From assembly GCA_964610765.1 (NCBI GenBank), contig CAZSWS010000002.1, positions 22,354-86,353 on the forward strand: 64,000 nt of DNA, written 5' to 3'. The DNA comes from CAZSWS01 sp964610765. GTDB taxonomy: Bacteria; Bacteroidota; Bacteroidia; Bacteroidales; Tannerellaceae. Position numbers and translations under genes: made by a program. The first letter of the stretch is position 1; every line of letters begins with the position of its first letter. Positions 26,025-35,485 of this stretch are shown one piece after another. Under the pieces are notes generated by a model. The model was not told the origin of the DNA. It saw only the letters and a program-made list of their open reading frames with translations, and made no database searches.

Positions 26025-29000
26025 ATGATAAGAACATACTTTATATTCCTTTTATGCTCACTCTCACTAGCGTGTTACGCTAATAATGAATGGGATACAT
26101 ACAAAGTGCGAGCCATCAATAATCAAGACAAGCTTCCCGGCATGCAAATCAATCAAATTCTGCAGGATAGCGAGGGATACATGTGGTTTGCAACTGATAA
26201 TGGGCTGTGCAGATACGATGGATATACACTAAAAACATACAAGTCATCAAACCAAACACCCAGACTGCTACAAAGCAACAACATCACTACCATTATTGAA
26301 GATATTGATAAACGCATTTGGATAGGAACTGAGCAAGGCATAAACATACTGGACACAAGCAATAATCAGATTACATCAATCGACAATGACCACCTATCTA
26401 ATTCCTATATTCATTCTTTTTTGCTTACTAGTGACAGCACCTTATGGATTGGCACACAAGTAGGACTACTGGAATATCACAGAGAAAATCAAAGCTTTAC
26501 CACCTATAGAAACAGACCCAATGACACCACTTCTATTTGTGGAAACTCCATAAAGGCATTGAAGGAGGATGCTGCCGGTAATATTTGGGTGGCTACATAT
26601 GGCTACGGAATCTGCAAGCTAGATACTCAAAAAAAAATATTCATACAATACCCTGCTGTATCCTTACTAAACAGGACTAACTGCTTATTAGAAGATACAA
26701 ACAACCATATCTGGGTTTGTAACTGGGGAGATGGGATCACCAAAATACAAAACAGTAATAACCCTACTGATCCCAACTACAAACGAATAGAAACTAGCAC
26801 TGAGTATGAATGCATCTTCCATTGTATAGAGCAGCTGCCTGATGGAGATATTTTGGTTGGTTCAAATCAAGGATTGCACCTGATTGACAAGTCCGACCAA
26901 CTGATTGCTAAAAACACCCAACAAAACCCTATACATACACTCGTTGCTAATGAAGACATCTTAGACCTATATATAGACAAGAATAACAGCATCTGGATTG
27001 GTACAAGAAATGCTGGTGTCTTCATTGCTTATTTAGAAAAAACACCCTTTACAAATTTTCCTATCAATTCGACCATCGACTCAAAACAACCACTTAAAGT
27101 GAATGCTTTTTACGAATGGGATGAAGACATTTTATTACTTGGAATTGAAAAAGTCAGTTTTGCCTTTTTCCATAAGAAAAGCAAGACCATTATAAACTAC
27201 AGAGAGATAGAAAACTACCGCAATATGTTTAAGCAATGGCCGGGTAATCTTCAATTTATCTTTAAACATCCTGATAAAGATGAGCTGTGGTTAGGCACAC
27301 AATATGGGGGACTTATTATATGCCAAATCAAAGACCATAAAATCGTTTCAACACAATATCATGTTAATCATTTGGGAAACACGCCTATAGGTGCTTCAAT
27401 CAGCACGATAATCAGAGATCAAAAGCAAAACATTTGGATTGGATCTGACGAAGGACTAAATATTATTACTGCAAATGGTGACACGCTGTCTCATAAAACA
27501 TATAACCGGATACAAACCCTGCTCCAGGATCATACAGGTGCGATGTGGTTAGGCACGTATTTTGATGGTATATATCGTCTCCGACCGGGATTTAATATCA
27601 ACAAAATGTCTTTTGAAATCTACAACACAAAAAACAAGCTCATTAGCTCTAATGAAATCATGTGTATCTATGAAGACTCCAATCAAAACTTATGGGTAGG
27701 TACCAAAGGTAGCGGACTGCAAAAATATAATCGTGAGAAAAACTGCTTTGACCCCATACCTCAAACAGAAGATATCCCGGGAGATATAATATTCAACATC
27801 ACAGAGTTTAACGACGATTTAATCTTAGGAACAAACCAAGGCTTAGTCATCTATAACAGCACCACACACAAGTCTATTGTGCTTGACGAGCGTGATGGCA
27901 TGCTGGACAAAACATGTCAGAAAAATGCCGTACTTAACACCGGAAAAGGTGAGATATATTATGGCACATCTAAAGGCTTTTATATATTTTGCCCGGAACT
28001 TGTCGATAATGACTCGGCTAGTGTAAAAACAGTCATCAGTGACTTGAAAATTTTTCATAAATCATTTGACGAGCTTCCGGAGAAAAAACAAAAACAACTA
28101 GCCGGATACCTGCATCCGTTACATACTAAAAACATCACCTTGTCTTCATCCGACAACAATTTAGGCATTGAATTCGCAGCACTATCATACATACATCCTG
28201 AAAAACGAAGATATGCATACATGCTTGAAGGGTTTGATAAAGACTGGATTTACACAGGTGCAGCTCAACGAACAGCTTACTACACAAACCTCCCTGCCGG
28301 GAAATACAAGTTTCTCGTCAAAAGCATCAATTTCAACAAAATAGAGAGCGTACACAACGAAGAATTTTACATAAAAGTTTTGCCTCCCATTTACCAGTCC
28401 GGCTATGCCTATATGTTATATTTCATATTAACCGTTCTAGCTATATACCTGTTCTACCGATTCCAACTTTATCGGTTTCGCCTACAAGAAGCCATCAAGA
28501 CTGAGCAAATAGAACGAATAAAATCGGAAGAACTTAACCAATCTAAGTTGCGCTTTTTCACCAATATATCACACGAATTTCTAACTCCTCTGTCTATCAT
28601 CAGTTGTACATTCGAAGAGTTAAGAAGGAAGTTTAATATTAACAACCAGACAGTTAAAGCTGCTGAAGCAAACGTATTTAGATTAAACAAACTGATTGAA
28701 GAAATTCTGGAATTTCAAAAAGCAGAAAATAACAAACTTAGACTTCAAGTTTCATACGGTGATATTGGACTCTTTATTCATAACATTTGTTGTGAAAACT
28801 TCTCACTGCTGGTTAAGAGTAAAGAAATTACCTTAGACATCGTTTGTACACCTACACATATCCCCGCCTGGTTTGATGCAGACAAAATAGATAAAGTCTT
28901 ATACAACTTACTGTCGAATGCAATGAAATACAGCTATACAGACGGTAAAGGAAAAATTGAAATTGAAGTAATAGGAGAAGGCTTAATAGATGATTTCCAA

Positions 29001-30122
29001 TATAACAATCTGCGAATTAAAGTTAGAAACCTAGGTAAAGGGATTGAGCCGGACAAGCTACCACATATTTTTAGTCGATTTTATGAAAACAGCCCTAAAA
29101 ACCTCACTCATAGAGGCAACGGGATTGGACTTGCACTAACAAAAAGCTTGGTAGAGCTACATAATGGAACGATTGAGGTGAGCAGTGATCCCGGCAAATG
29201 GACGGAATTTATCGTTTGTATTCCTATTAATAAAACAGCATTTAGCAACCGGCAATTTCAGCAGGCAGATCTGGAAGAAAAAACAATCAACCCTTCTCAG
29301 TCAATTTCCGAACGGATAGAAGAAAAAGATACATCATCTACCGACTCAGCCACAGAAAGGCCAAAGCACTCATTATTACTTATTGAAGATGATTTAGAGT
29401 TGAGAAATTCATTGAAACAGCTTTTGGCAAACAAGTATGCCGTGACAGCTGCATCAAATGGACTGGAGGGGTTAGAAACTGCTAACTTGATAAATCCCGA
29501 CATAATTATCAGCGATGTTATGATGCCGGAAATGGATGGCTTCGAGCTGTGTAATCGCATTAAGGAAGATATTAACACCAGCCATATCCCGGTTATCCTC
29601 CTTACGGCCAAAATTGACACCCACGACTATCTTACCGGGCTAAAACAAGGCGCTGATGTATACATAAAAAAACCGTTTAGCGTATCATTGCTGGAAGCAC
29701 AAATTGAAACGATTCTCTTAAATAGACAACGAATGGTTGAGAAAATTCGCGCTAATCCTTTAAACCAAAACTTCAATCTCTCTATATCATCTTATGAAGA
29801 GAAGTTTCTAAAAAAAGCGATTGACATTGTAAAAGAAAATATGGAGAACCCACTGTTTGATGTTAAACAGTTTTTAGAACTCATGGGAGTATCCAATTCC
29901 ATGCTATACCGCAAACTGAAAGCACTCACTGACCTTTCTCCCAATGAATTTATAAGAAATGCACGACTAAAAGCGGCAACCGAGCTTATGCAGCAACAAA
30001 AAGGGAATATCTCTGACATTGCCTACCAAGTAGGCTTTAATGATGCCCGTTATTTTAGCACATGCTTCAAAAAAGAATTCAAAATGACACCTGGAGAATA
30101 TATGAAACAATTCGAGGTCTAA
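26025..30122 (+). CDS. Hybrid two-component system sensor/regulator (HTCS)
   Basis: 1365 residues from ATG 26025; a TTG at 25980 in frame would add 15 residues before a normal signal peptide (MIRTYFIFLLCSLSLACYA), so the ATG is preferred. Order: periplasmic Reg_prop propeller repeats (many NIWIGT/LWIGT blocks, about 25-700), Y_Y_Y domain (about 700-780), transmembrane helix near 794-815, HisKA with His850, HATPase with NLLSNAMKYS and GNGIGLALTKSL, receiver with Asp1164 in ISDVMMPEMDG, and an AraC-type DNA-binding end (about 1265-1362). It senses a glycan fragment and switches on PUL genes, most likely the upstream susCD pairs. The H-box reads SHEFLTPL where Arg usually precedes TPL. Confidence 0.95.
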   Translation: MIRTYFIFLLCSLSLACYANNEWDTYKVRAINNQDKLPGMQINQILQDSEGYMWFATDNGLCRYDGYTLKTYKSSNQTPRLLQSNNITTIIEDIDKRIWIGTEQGINILDTSNNQITSIDNDHLSNSYIHSFLLTSDSTLWIGTQVGLLEYHRENQSFTTYRNRPNDTTSICGNSIKALKEDAAGNIWVATYGYGICKLDTQKKIFIQYPAVSLLNRTNCLLEDTNNHIWVCNWGDGITKIQNSNNPTDPNYKRIETSTEYECIFHCIEQLPDGDILVGSNQGLHLIDKSDQLIAKNTQQNPIHTLVANEDILDLYIDKNNSIWIGTRNAGVFIAYLEKTPFTNFPINSTIDSKQPLKVNAFYEWDEDILLLGIEKVSFAFFHKKSKTIINYREIENYRNMFKQWPGNLQFIFKHPDKDELWLGTQYGGLIICQIKDHKIVSTQYHVNHLGNTPIGASISTIIRDQKQNIWIGSDEGLNIITANGDTLSHKTYNRIQTLLQDHTGAMWLGTYFDGIYRLRPGFNINKMSFEIYNTKNKLISSNEIMCIYEDSNQNLWVGTKGSGLQKYNREKNCFDPIPQTEDIPGDIIFNITEFNDDLILGTNQGLVIYNSTTHKSIVLDERDGMLDKTCQKNAVLNTGKGEIYYGTSKGFYIFCPELVDNDSASVKTVISDLKIFHKSFDELPEKKQKQLAGYLHPLHTKNITLSSSDNNLGIEFAALSYIHPEKRRYAYMLEGFDKDWIYTGAAQRTAYYTNLPAGKYKFLVKSINFNKIESVHNEEFYIKVLPPIYQSGYAYMLYFILTVLAIYLFYRFQLYRFRLQEAIKTEQIERIKSEELNQSKLRFFTNISHEFLTPLSIISCTFEELRRKFNINNQTVKAAEANVFRLNKLIEEILEFQKAENNKLRLQVSYGDIGLFIHNICCENFSLLVKSKEITLDIVCTPTHIPAWFDADKIDKVLYNLLSNAMKYSYTDGKGKIEIEVIGEGLIDDFQYNNLRIKVRNLGKGIEPDKLPHIFSRFYENSPKNLTHRGNGIGLALTKSLVELHNGTIEVSSDPGKWTEFIVCIPINKTAFSNRQFQQADLEEKTINPSQSISERIEEKDTSSTDSATERPKHSLLLIEDDLELRNSLKQLLANKYAVTAASNGLEGLETANLINPDIIISDVMMPEMDGFELCNRIKEDINTSHIPVILLTAKIDTHDYLTGLKQGADVYIKKPFSVSLLEAQIETILLNRQRMVEKIRANPLNQNFNLSISSYEEKFLKKAIDIVKENMENPLFDVKQFLELMGVSNSMLYRKLKALTDLSPNEFIRNARLKAATELMQQQKGNISDIAYQVGFNDARYFSTCFKKEFKMTPGEYMKQFEV

Positions 30123-30487
30123 TAAAAATCACTTCTCTGCGAGAAATATATAATCACAAGAAAAAACTCAGCCCCTAGATTCTCCTCAAATTTAAAAAAC
30201 GAATTATTACATGGATGGAGGTAATTTGCAAAGGGAGAAAAGCTGCCTTATTAACGGGTGATTTTTGTGATTATTTACAGATAATTAACAAGGTGGGGCT
30301 TCCCTAAAAATGAAGGAATGCTTGGAAAAGGGACTTTTTGATGATTTTAGAGTGATTTTGGGGGCTTTTTAAAATCGGTATAGAGTTTTTAGTAAAAGAC
30401 TATAGCCTTTTTATAAAGTCAATATAGCCTTTTTTGAAAATGTCCCTATTGAATTTAGGTCGAAAATGATGACTTTTAGCAAAAAAT

Positions 30488-30524
30488 AAGGGCTGCTACC
30501 AGTATTCCATTGGTGCAGCCCCTT
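30488..30524. repeat. Orphan terminator-like hairpin upstream of rpsF
   Basis: AAGGGCTGC-T-ACCA (30488-30501) pairs with TGGT-GCAGCCCCTT (30511-30524), with two single-base bulges and a 9-base loop. On the minus strand it is followed by TATTTTTTGC, like a terminator, but there is no recognised gene ahead of it on either strand. Confidence 0.6.
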
Positions 30525-31022
30525 AAATTTTAGGAGTGGACAATTTTGCTCGTTTCGCAAATCCTTATTGTCCGTGTAATTGATTTCCAACAAGTGGATA
30601 TATGAGCCTATTCAAAAGCGGATTAAAATGACTCCGCACAACCTACTCCGCGCCGATTGTGCATCAAAGCCAACCTATGCAGGTGGTGCATGCGATTCTT
30701 TCTGAATAACACCTATCCATCTATTCTCTCTCTCGTTCATTCGTAACATACTATATCTTGACATATTTTTTTTCATCTAAGTTAGACGGATAAAAAATAA
30801 TAGTCAACTCGGATTATACTTTATTAACCCCGGAAAAGCACTTGTCACTATTCATTTGAAAAAACGTCGTCAGCTTTTAGATATTATTAACAGACCCCGT
30901 GTTATAAACTTCACATCTACCCCAAGTGCTATAAGCTACTGAATGATTAGAGGTGCTGAGAAACGGTAAAACAAGTAGTATGCAATGGATCAAGCGTGTA
31001 TAGAAATAAAAAAAGAATATCA

Positions 31023-31054
31023 TTTGACTGTTTCAAAAAAAAACCCTACTTTTG
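31023..31054 (+). promoter_or_regulatory. Promoter of the rpsF-rpsR-rplI operon
   Basis: TTTG at 31023-31026 and TACTTTTG at 31047-31054 match both Bacteroides boxes exactly with a 20-base spacer. The start codon at 31087 is 32 bases further on. This rules out the upstream in-frame codons as the protein start. Confidence 0.85.
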
Positions 31055-31086
31055 CACCTCGTTTTAATCAATTAATAGTATTTTAT

Positions 31087-31434
31087 ATGAACAATTACGA
31101 AACCGTTTTCATTTTAACTCCCGTTTTATCTGATGCACAGATGAAGGAAGCGGTAGAAAAATTCAAAAGTACCCTCACAGCAGAAGGTGCTGAAATTGTG
31201 AATGAAGAGGATTGGGGTCTACGCAAATTAGCCTATCCTATTCAGAAAAAAACAACCGGCTTTTATCAGCTGATTGAGTTCAAAGCTAAGCCTTCAACGA
31301 TATCTTTACTGGAAACCCAGTTCCGTCGTGACGAGCGCGTTATCCGCTTCTTGACTTTCCGCCAAGACAAATATGCAGCGGAATATGCAGTGAAAAGAAG
31401 AAATTTGAGATCAGCTAAAGAAACCGTAAAGTAA
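31087..31434 (+). CDS. rpsF: 30S ribosomal protein S6
   Basis: 115 residues starting [16 protein letters not shown], a normal S6 length. The ferredoxin-like fold motifs [18 protein letters not shown] and [17 protein letters not shown] are present. S6 pairs with S18 on the platform of the 30S subunit. In-frame codons up to 30985 lie upstream of the promoter and are excluded. It is the first gene of the conserved operon with rpsR 13 bases and rplI about 300 bases downstream. Confidence 0.98.
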   Translation: MNNYETVFILTPVLSDAQMKEAVEKFKSTLTAEGAEIVNEEDWGLRKLAYPIQKKTTGFYQLIEFKAKPSTISLLETQFRRDERVIRFLTFRQDKYAAEYAVKRRNLRSAKETVK

Positions 31435-31447
31435 AGGAGAGATAATC

Positions 31448-31717
31448 ATGGCACAAAATCAATCAGAAATCAGATATTTAGTTCCACCTTCCGTGGACGT
31501 AAAAAAGAAAAAATATTGTCGCTTCAAAAAAAGCGGTATCAAGTATATTGACTACAAGGATCCTGAGTTTTTGAAAAAATTCTTGAACGAACAAGGAAAG
31601 ATTCTTCCTCGTCGTATCACAGGAACTTCTCTTAAATTCCAACGTCGTGTTGCTCAAGCTGTGAAGAGAGCTCGTCATTTAGCACTTCTTCCTTACGTAA
31701 CCGATTTAATGAAATAA
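31448..31717 (+). CDS. rpsR: 30S ribosomal protein S18
   Basis: 89 residues, the typical Bacteroidota length. The core [22 protein letters not shown] and the basic stretch [18 protein letters not shown] are diagnostic; the latter contacts 16S rRNA. It binds S6 as a heterodimer. The gene is preceded by a good AAAGGAGAGA ribosome-binding site and followed by rplI after 19 bases. Confidence 0.98.
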   Translation: MAQNQSEIRYLVPPSVDVKKKKYCRFKKSGIKYIDYKDPEFLKKFLNEQGKILPRRITGTSLKFQRRVAQAVKRARHLALLPYVTDLMK

Positions 31718-31736
31718 TATAATTGGAGGAGAATTT

Positions 31737-32180
31737 ATGGAACTAATATTAAAAGAAGACGTAGCGAACTTAGGCTACAAAGACGATATAGTAAATGTGA
31801 AAAGCGGATATGGACGTAACTTCCTTATCCCAAGAGGACTTGCGGTTATCGCTTCTCCATCAGCTAAAAAAGCACTTGCTGAAGATCTCAAACAACGTGC
31901 TCATAAACTAGCTAAAGTTAAAGAAGACGCAGAAACTTTTGCTACTCAATTAGAAGGTGTAACCCTGACAATTGGAGCAAAGACAAGCTCGACCGGAACT
32001 ATTTTTGGTTCGGTTACTAACATCCAAATAGCTGAAGAGCTAGAGAAAAAAGGATTCAATATAGACCGTAAAATCATCTATATTAAAGATGCTGTAAAAG
32101 AAGTTGGTAGCTATAAAGCACTTCTTAAACTACACAAGGAAGTTTCCGTTGAAATTCCTTTTGAAGTTATCTCTGAATAA
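31737..32180 (+). CDS. rplI: 50S ribosomal protein L9
   Basis: 147 residues. The N-terminal domain reads [36 protein letters not shown], matching L9, and is followed by the long linker helix (about 45-75) and the C-terminal rRNA-binding domain. L9 sits at the base of the L1 stalk. A GGAGGAG ribosome-binding site precedes the ATG. The gene ends the ribosomal operon, and a strong terminator lies 25 bases downstream. Confidence 0.98.
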   Translation: MELILKEDVANLGYKDDIVNVKSGYGRNFLIPRGLAVIASPSAKKALAEDLKQRAHKLAKVKEDAETFATQLEGVTLTIGAKTSSTGTIFGSVTNIQIAEELEKKGFNIDRKIIYIKDAVKEVGSYKALLKLHKEVSVEIPFEVISE

Positions 32181-32205
32181 ATTTAACAAAGTTATATTCA
32201 ACCTT

Positions 32206-32245
32206 AAAAAAGGCTCGATGAAATCATGTTCGTCGAGCCTTTTTT
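32206..32245 (+). terminator. Terminator of the rpsF-rpsR-rplI operon
   Basis: Perfect 13-bp stem, AAAAAAGGCTCGA (32206-32218) with TCGAGCCTTTTTT (32233-32245), 14-base loop and T-tract. Confidence 0.93.
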
Positions 32246-32343
32246 GCAAATTAACAAAACAATTAAGAGCAATTCACACCTTTTCAGGCTCCTATATCTG
32301 TAAAAACACTATTTTTGTTTTTATTAAAGTTACACCAAGATTC

Positions 32344-33462
32344 GTGAACAAAAGAATATTAGCATATACGCTCCTCTTGTTAGGTCTGATTTTGCCTGCC
32401 TGTTATACAACAGCACAGAACACCTCTTTCACAGTGGTTTTAGACCCCGGACATGGAGGACATGACAGTGGAGCTGTAGGTTCAAAAGCCAAAGAAAAAA
32501 CAATCAATCTGGCTGTAGCATTAAAACTGGGAGAGCTGATTAAGAAAGGACATCCGGACGTTAAAGTACTATACACCCGCTCAACAGATAAGTACATTGC
32601 CTTGATGGATCGTGCTAACTTTGCCAACCGAAATAAAGCAGACTTATTTATATCAATACATGCCAATGCTGTAAAAAAAGGGAGTACCGTACGAGGGACA
32701 GAAACATTCACGCTAGGACTAGACCGTACCGCTGAGAATATGGAAGTGGTAAAAAGGGAAAACTCTGTAATTCTGCTTGAAGATAACTATTTAGAGAAAT
32801 ATGAAGGGTTTGACCCGAACTCGGCCGAATCATATATCATCTTTGAGTTTATCCAAAACAAACACATGGAGCAAAGCGTATCGTTTGCTTCAGGAATACA
32901 GACAAAATTTAAAGGAAAAAACAGAGTCAATAGAGGTGTTAAGCAAGGAGGACTACTCGTCTTGAAACAAACAAGTATGCCCGGCGTCTTGGTTGAACTT
33001 GGTTTTATCTCTAACCGGGATGAAGAACGCTATATGAGTTCAGCCAGCGGACAAAATGAGCTGGCGCAATGTGTTTACGATGCTTTCACCGCCCATAAAA
33101 AAGACGTTGACAGAAAACGCGGGAGAGCATCCTCCCAGCAAGCAATATACAACGAACCTTCAGAAAGCTATGCAGCCAAAGAGGAACCTATCAGAGAAGA
33201 AAAGCCCATTAAGCAAGCTGCTAAAAGTGGGCAAACTGTTTACAAAATACAAATACTCACATCAGATAAAAAGCTCTCATCTAATGCTCGACAACTTAAG
33301 GGCTATGCAGACGCAGCCTTTTATATGGATGGGAAAGTATATAAATATACCGTCGGAGAAACAACCGATTACAATGCAATACTTAAGCAGTTCAGAAAAG
33401 TAAACAAAGACTTTAAAGATGCATTTATCATCAAGTTTAAAGACGGAAAAAGAATCAATTAA
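32344..33462 (+). CDS. N-acetylmuramoyl-L-alanine amidase with C-terminal SPOR-like domain
   Basis: About 372 residues from GTG 32344 (VNKRILAYT...), which gives a signal peptide ending TTAQ; the frame is open further upstream but runs through the rplI terminator. The Amidase_3 domain (about 30-255) shows the zinc ligands: His in LDPGHGGHDSG, Glu in YIIFEF or nearby, His in ISIHANA, and the catalytic Glu in LVELGFISN. A charged linker (about 260-300) leads to a C-terminal part (YKIQILTSDKKL...) resembling a SPOR peptidoglycan-binding domain. The enzyme splits peptide stems from glycan strands during cell separation. An MCE gene follows after 26 bases. Confidence 0.9.
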   Translation: MNKRILAYTLLLLGLILPACYTTAQNTSFTVVLDPGHGGHDSGAVGSKAKEKTINLAVALKLGELIKKGHPDVKVLYTRSTDKYIALMDRANFANRNKADLFISIHANAVKKGSTVRGTETFTLGLDRTAENMEVVKRENSVILLEDNYLEKYEGFDPNSAESYIIFEFIQNKHMEQSVSFASGIQTKFKGKNRVNRGVKQGGLLVLKQTSMPGVLVELGFISNRDEERYMSSASGQNELAQCVYDAFTAHKKDVDRKRGRASSQQAIYNEPSESYAAKEEPIREEKPIKQAAKSGQTVYKIQILTSDKKLSSNARQLKGYADAAFYMDGKVYKYTVGETTDYNAILKQFRKVNKDFKDAFIIKFKDGKRIN

Positions 33463-33488
33463 TAACTCATTAGGATACGCAATCTACT

Positions 33489-34382
33489 ATGAAATTAAAA
33501 AAGATATTTACGAAAGAAGCTAAAATTGGTCTTATCTCAATAGTAAGTTTAGCACTTCTCTACTTTGGCATTAACTACCTGAAAGGGGTGGATTTATTTA
33601 AACCATCAAATAAATACTACGTCTCTCTTCCCAACGTTACCGACCTTACACTTTCAAGCCCCATATATATTGAAGGCTTTAAAATTGGACTGGTAAGAGA
33701 CATCAACTACAATTTCGGGGAAGAGAACGGTCAGATATTGGTAGATATTGCTCTTGAAAGAGACATCAAAATCAATAAAGGCAGCTACTTCGTATTAGAA
33801 AAAACACTGATGAGTGGATCGCAGCTCAGTTTGAAAATGAACAAACATGTGAGCTCACACTATCAATTGGGGGACACCATTGAAGGGCGTATGGCTTCGG
33901 ACATACTAGTCAAACTAGAGAATGACATCCTGCCCACCATTGAATCTATCCTTCCTAAGCTTGATAGCATCATGACCGGCATCCAAACTGTTGTAAACCA
34001 TCCGGCACTGACCCAGTCATTGGCACATATTGAGCGGACGACTTCAACACTTGAACGATCGTCAGTTAATCTAAATAAGCTACTGACTAACGATGTTCCT
34101 GTCATTGTTTCAGACTTAAAAACCATCACAGGTAATTTCACAGAGATAAGTGGTACTTTAAAAACATTGGATATTACCTCTACCATAAACTCCGTCAATG
34201 CCACTTTAGCCAACCTGCAACAAACGACTGAAAAGATTAATGCCAAAGACAATACACTAGGATTATTGCTCAATGACACAACGTTATATCTGAATATAAA
34301 CAACATGATAAACAGCACTAATGAGCTTATGATTGACTTCAAAAAGAATCCGAAGCGATACGTGCGATTCTCGGTATTCTAA
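33489..34382 (+). CDS. MCE/MlaD family lipid-transport protein
   Basis: 297 residues. One transmembrane helix (about 12-30) anchors the protein in the inner membrane. A single MCE domain (about 38-118) contains VTDLTLSSPIYIEGFKIGLVRDI and GSYFVLEKTLMSGSQLSL. The rest is long amphipathic helix, which in MlaD-like proteins forms hexameric tubes for phospholipid passage between membranes. The neighbours are an amidase upstream and metF downstream; an ABC partner for MCE transport is not in this window, so it may be elsewhere. Confidence 0.88.
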   Translation: MKLKKIFTKEAKIGLISIVSLALLYFGINYLKGVDLFKPSNKYYVSLPNVTDLTLSSPIYIEGFKIGLVRDINYNFGEENGQILVDIALERDIKINKGSYFVLEKTLMSGSQLSLKMNKHVSSHYQLGDTIEGRMASDILVKLENDILPTIESILPKLDSIMTGIQTVVNHPALTQSLAHIERTTSTLERSSVNLNKLLTNDVPVIVSDLKTITGNFTEISGTLKTLDITSTINSVNATLANLQQTTEKINAKDNTLGLLLNDTTLYLNINNMINSTNELMIDFKKNPKRYVRFSVF

Positions 34383-34479
34383 ATCCTACTAATTGGTGAG
34401 ACTATGCCGGTTGAAAAAAACCGGCAAGTATTGAATTGATGCTACTACCCCTATCAGTGTGGGTGCGTATAATATTTCG

Positions 34480-34487
34480 TATCTTTG
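34480..34487 (+). promoter_or_regulatory. Bacteroides -7 element before metF
   Basis: TATCTTTG, an exact TAnnTTTG match, 23 bases ahead of the metF start. A clear -33 TTTG is not present. Confidence 0.55.
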
Positions 34488-34510
34488 TAGTTACCTGGAA
34501 ATATAAATAG

Positions 34511-35467
34511 ATGAAAGTCAGAGTTATAGATTTAATTAACGAAAGTCGGGACACCGCTTTTTCTTTTGAAATATTACCTCCTCTTAAAGGCAATAATATT
34601 CAGCGGGTATATGATGTTATAGACAAGTTATGGGAGTTTAACCCCAAATATATCAATATAACATCTCATCACAGCGAGAGTTTTTTCAAAGAACTTGCAG
34701 ATGGTACTATCCAGAAAATGAATGTGCGCAAGCGTCCGGGCTCTGTAGCCATTGCTTCGGCCATCCAAAATAAATATAAAATCCCTGCTATTCCACATAT
34801 CATTTGCAAAGGGTTTAGTAAAGAAGAAACAGAGTATGCTCTGATAGATTTAAACTTCTTACAAGTGTATAACCTCTTACTACTTAGAGGAGATGTGAAA
34901 ACATTGGACAAGAACCTCCGTCCGGAACTATATCATGAACATGCAACCGACTTGCAAAACCAAGTAAACGATTTCAATGTAGGCATTTCAGTAGATGGAA
35001 CATCTTTCGAAGCCAATGAAACTCCTTTTACTTATGGAATGGCATGCTATCCGGAGAAGCATGAAGAAGCTCCCAACATGGATTCAGACATCTTCTTCCT
35101 TAAGCAGAAAGTAGAGCAAGGGGCTGAATACCTGGTCACACAAATGTTTTTTGATAACCAGAAATACTTCGACTTTGTAGAACGATGCCGAAAAGAGGGT
35201 ATCAATGTACCTATTATTCCCGGTATCAAACCCATTGTACTGAAAAATCAGTTAACCGTACTTCCTCGTGTTTTCAGAACAGACATTCCGGAAGCATTTG
35301 CCGCTGAACTCAGAAAATGCAAAACAGATAACGAGGCTAAACAAGTAGGAATAGAGTGGAGTATAGAGCAATGCAAAGGGCTAATTACCAGCGGAGTGCC
35401 AAGCATACACTTTTACTCGTTCCTCGCTTCTGACAGCGTTTATGAAATAGCAAAAGCGATATACTAA
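34511..35467 (+). CDS. metF: 5,10-methylenetetrahydrofolate reductase
   Basis: 318 residues, matching the bacterial MetF length. The FAD-binding TIM barrel is recognised by FSFEILPPLKG (catalytic Glu and Pro-rich start), NITSHHSES, LLLRGD, and AEYLVTQMFFDNQKYFDF. The enzyme reduces 5,10-methylene-THF to 5-methyl-THF for methionine synthesis. It is cytoplasmic. The next gene, the delta prime subunit of DNA polymerase III, starts 18 bases downstream, so the two may share a transcript. Confidence 0.97.
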   Translation: MKVRVIDLINESRDTAFSFEILPPLKGNNIQRVYDVIDKLWEFNPKYINITSHHSESFFKELADGTIQKMNVRKRPGSVAIASAIQNKYKIPAIPHIICKGFSKEETEYALIDLNFLQVYNLLLLRGDVKTLDKNLRPELYHEHATDLQNQVNDFNVGISVDGTSFEANETPFTYGMACYPEKHEEAPNMDSDIFFLKQKVEQGAEYLVTQMFFDNQKYFDFVERCRKEGINVPIIPGIKPIVLKNQLTVLPRVFRTDIPEAFAAELRKCKTDNEAKQVGIEWSIEQCKGLITSGVPSIHFYSFLASDSVYEIAKAIY

Positions 35468-35485
35468 AAAACGGGTTAACACAAT

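Larger units (their letters stand above)
30123..31086. other. Long intergenic region between the HTCS and rpsF
   Basis: 964 bases with no credible gene. It has a G/T-rich stretch near 30290-30370, a repeated TATAGCCTTTTT (30401-30412 and 30423-30434), a strong hairpin at 30488-30524 and, at the right end, the rpsF promoter. A 60-codon minus-strand frame at 30411-30593 has no recognisable features and spans the hairpin. The region may hold remnants of a lost gene, but I cannot show this. Confidence 0.6.

Noticed and set aside
30187..30194. Minus-strand TAAATTTG after the HTCS gene
   Set aside because: Would drive antisense into the HTCS; such matches occur by chance in AT-rich DNA, and no other support was found.
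30411..30593. Minus-strand 60-codon ORF between the HTCS and rpsF
   Set aside because: No family features, covers the orphan hairpin, and no promoter or ribosome-binding site was seen.
30985..31086. Upstream extension of rpsF by 34 residues
   Set aside because: These codons lie across a perfect Bacteroides promoter at 31023-31054, and S6 is full length from 31087.
32104..32343. Upstream extension of the amidase gene
   Set aside because: The frame overlaps the end of rplI and its terminator. A GTG at 32344 gives a normal signal peptide.
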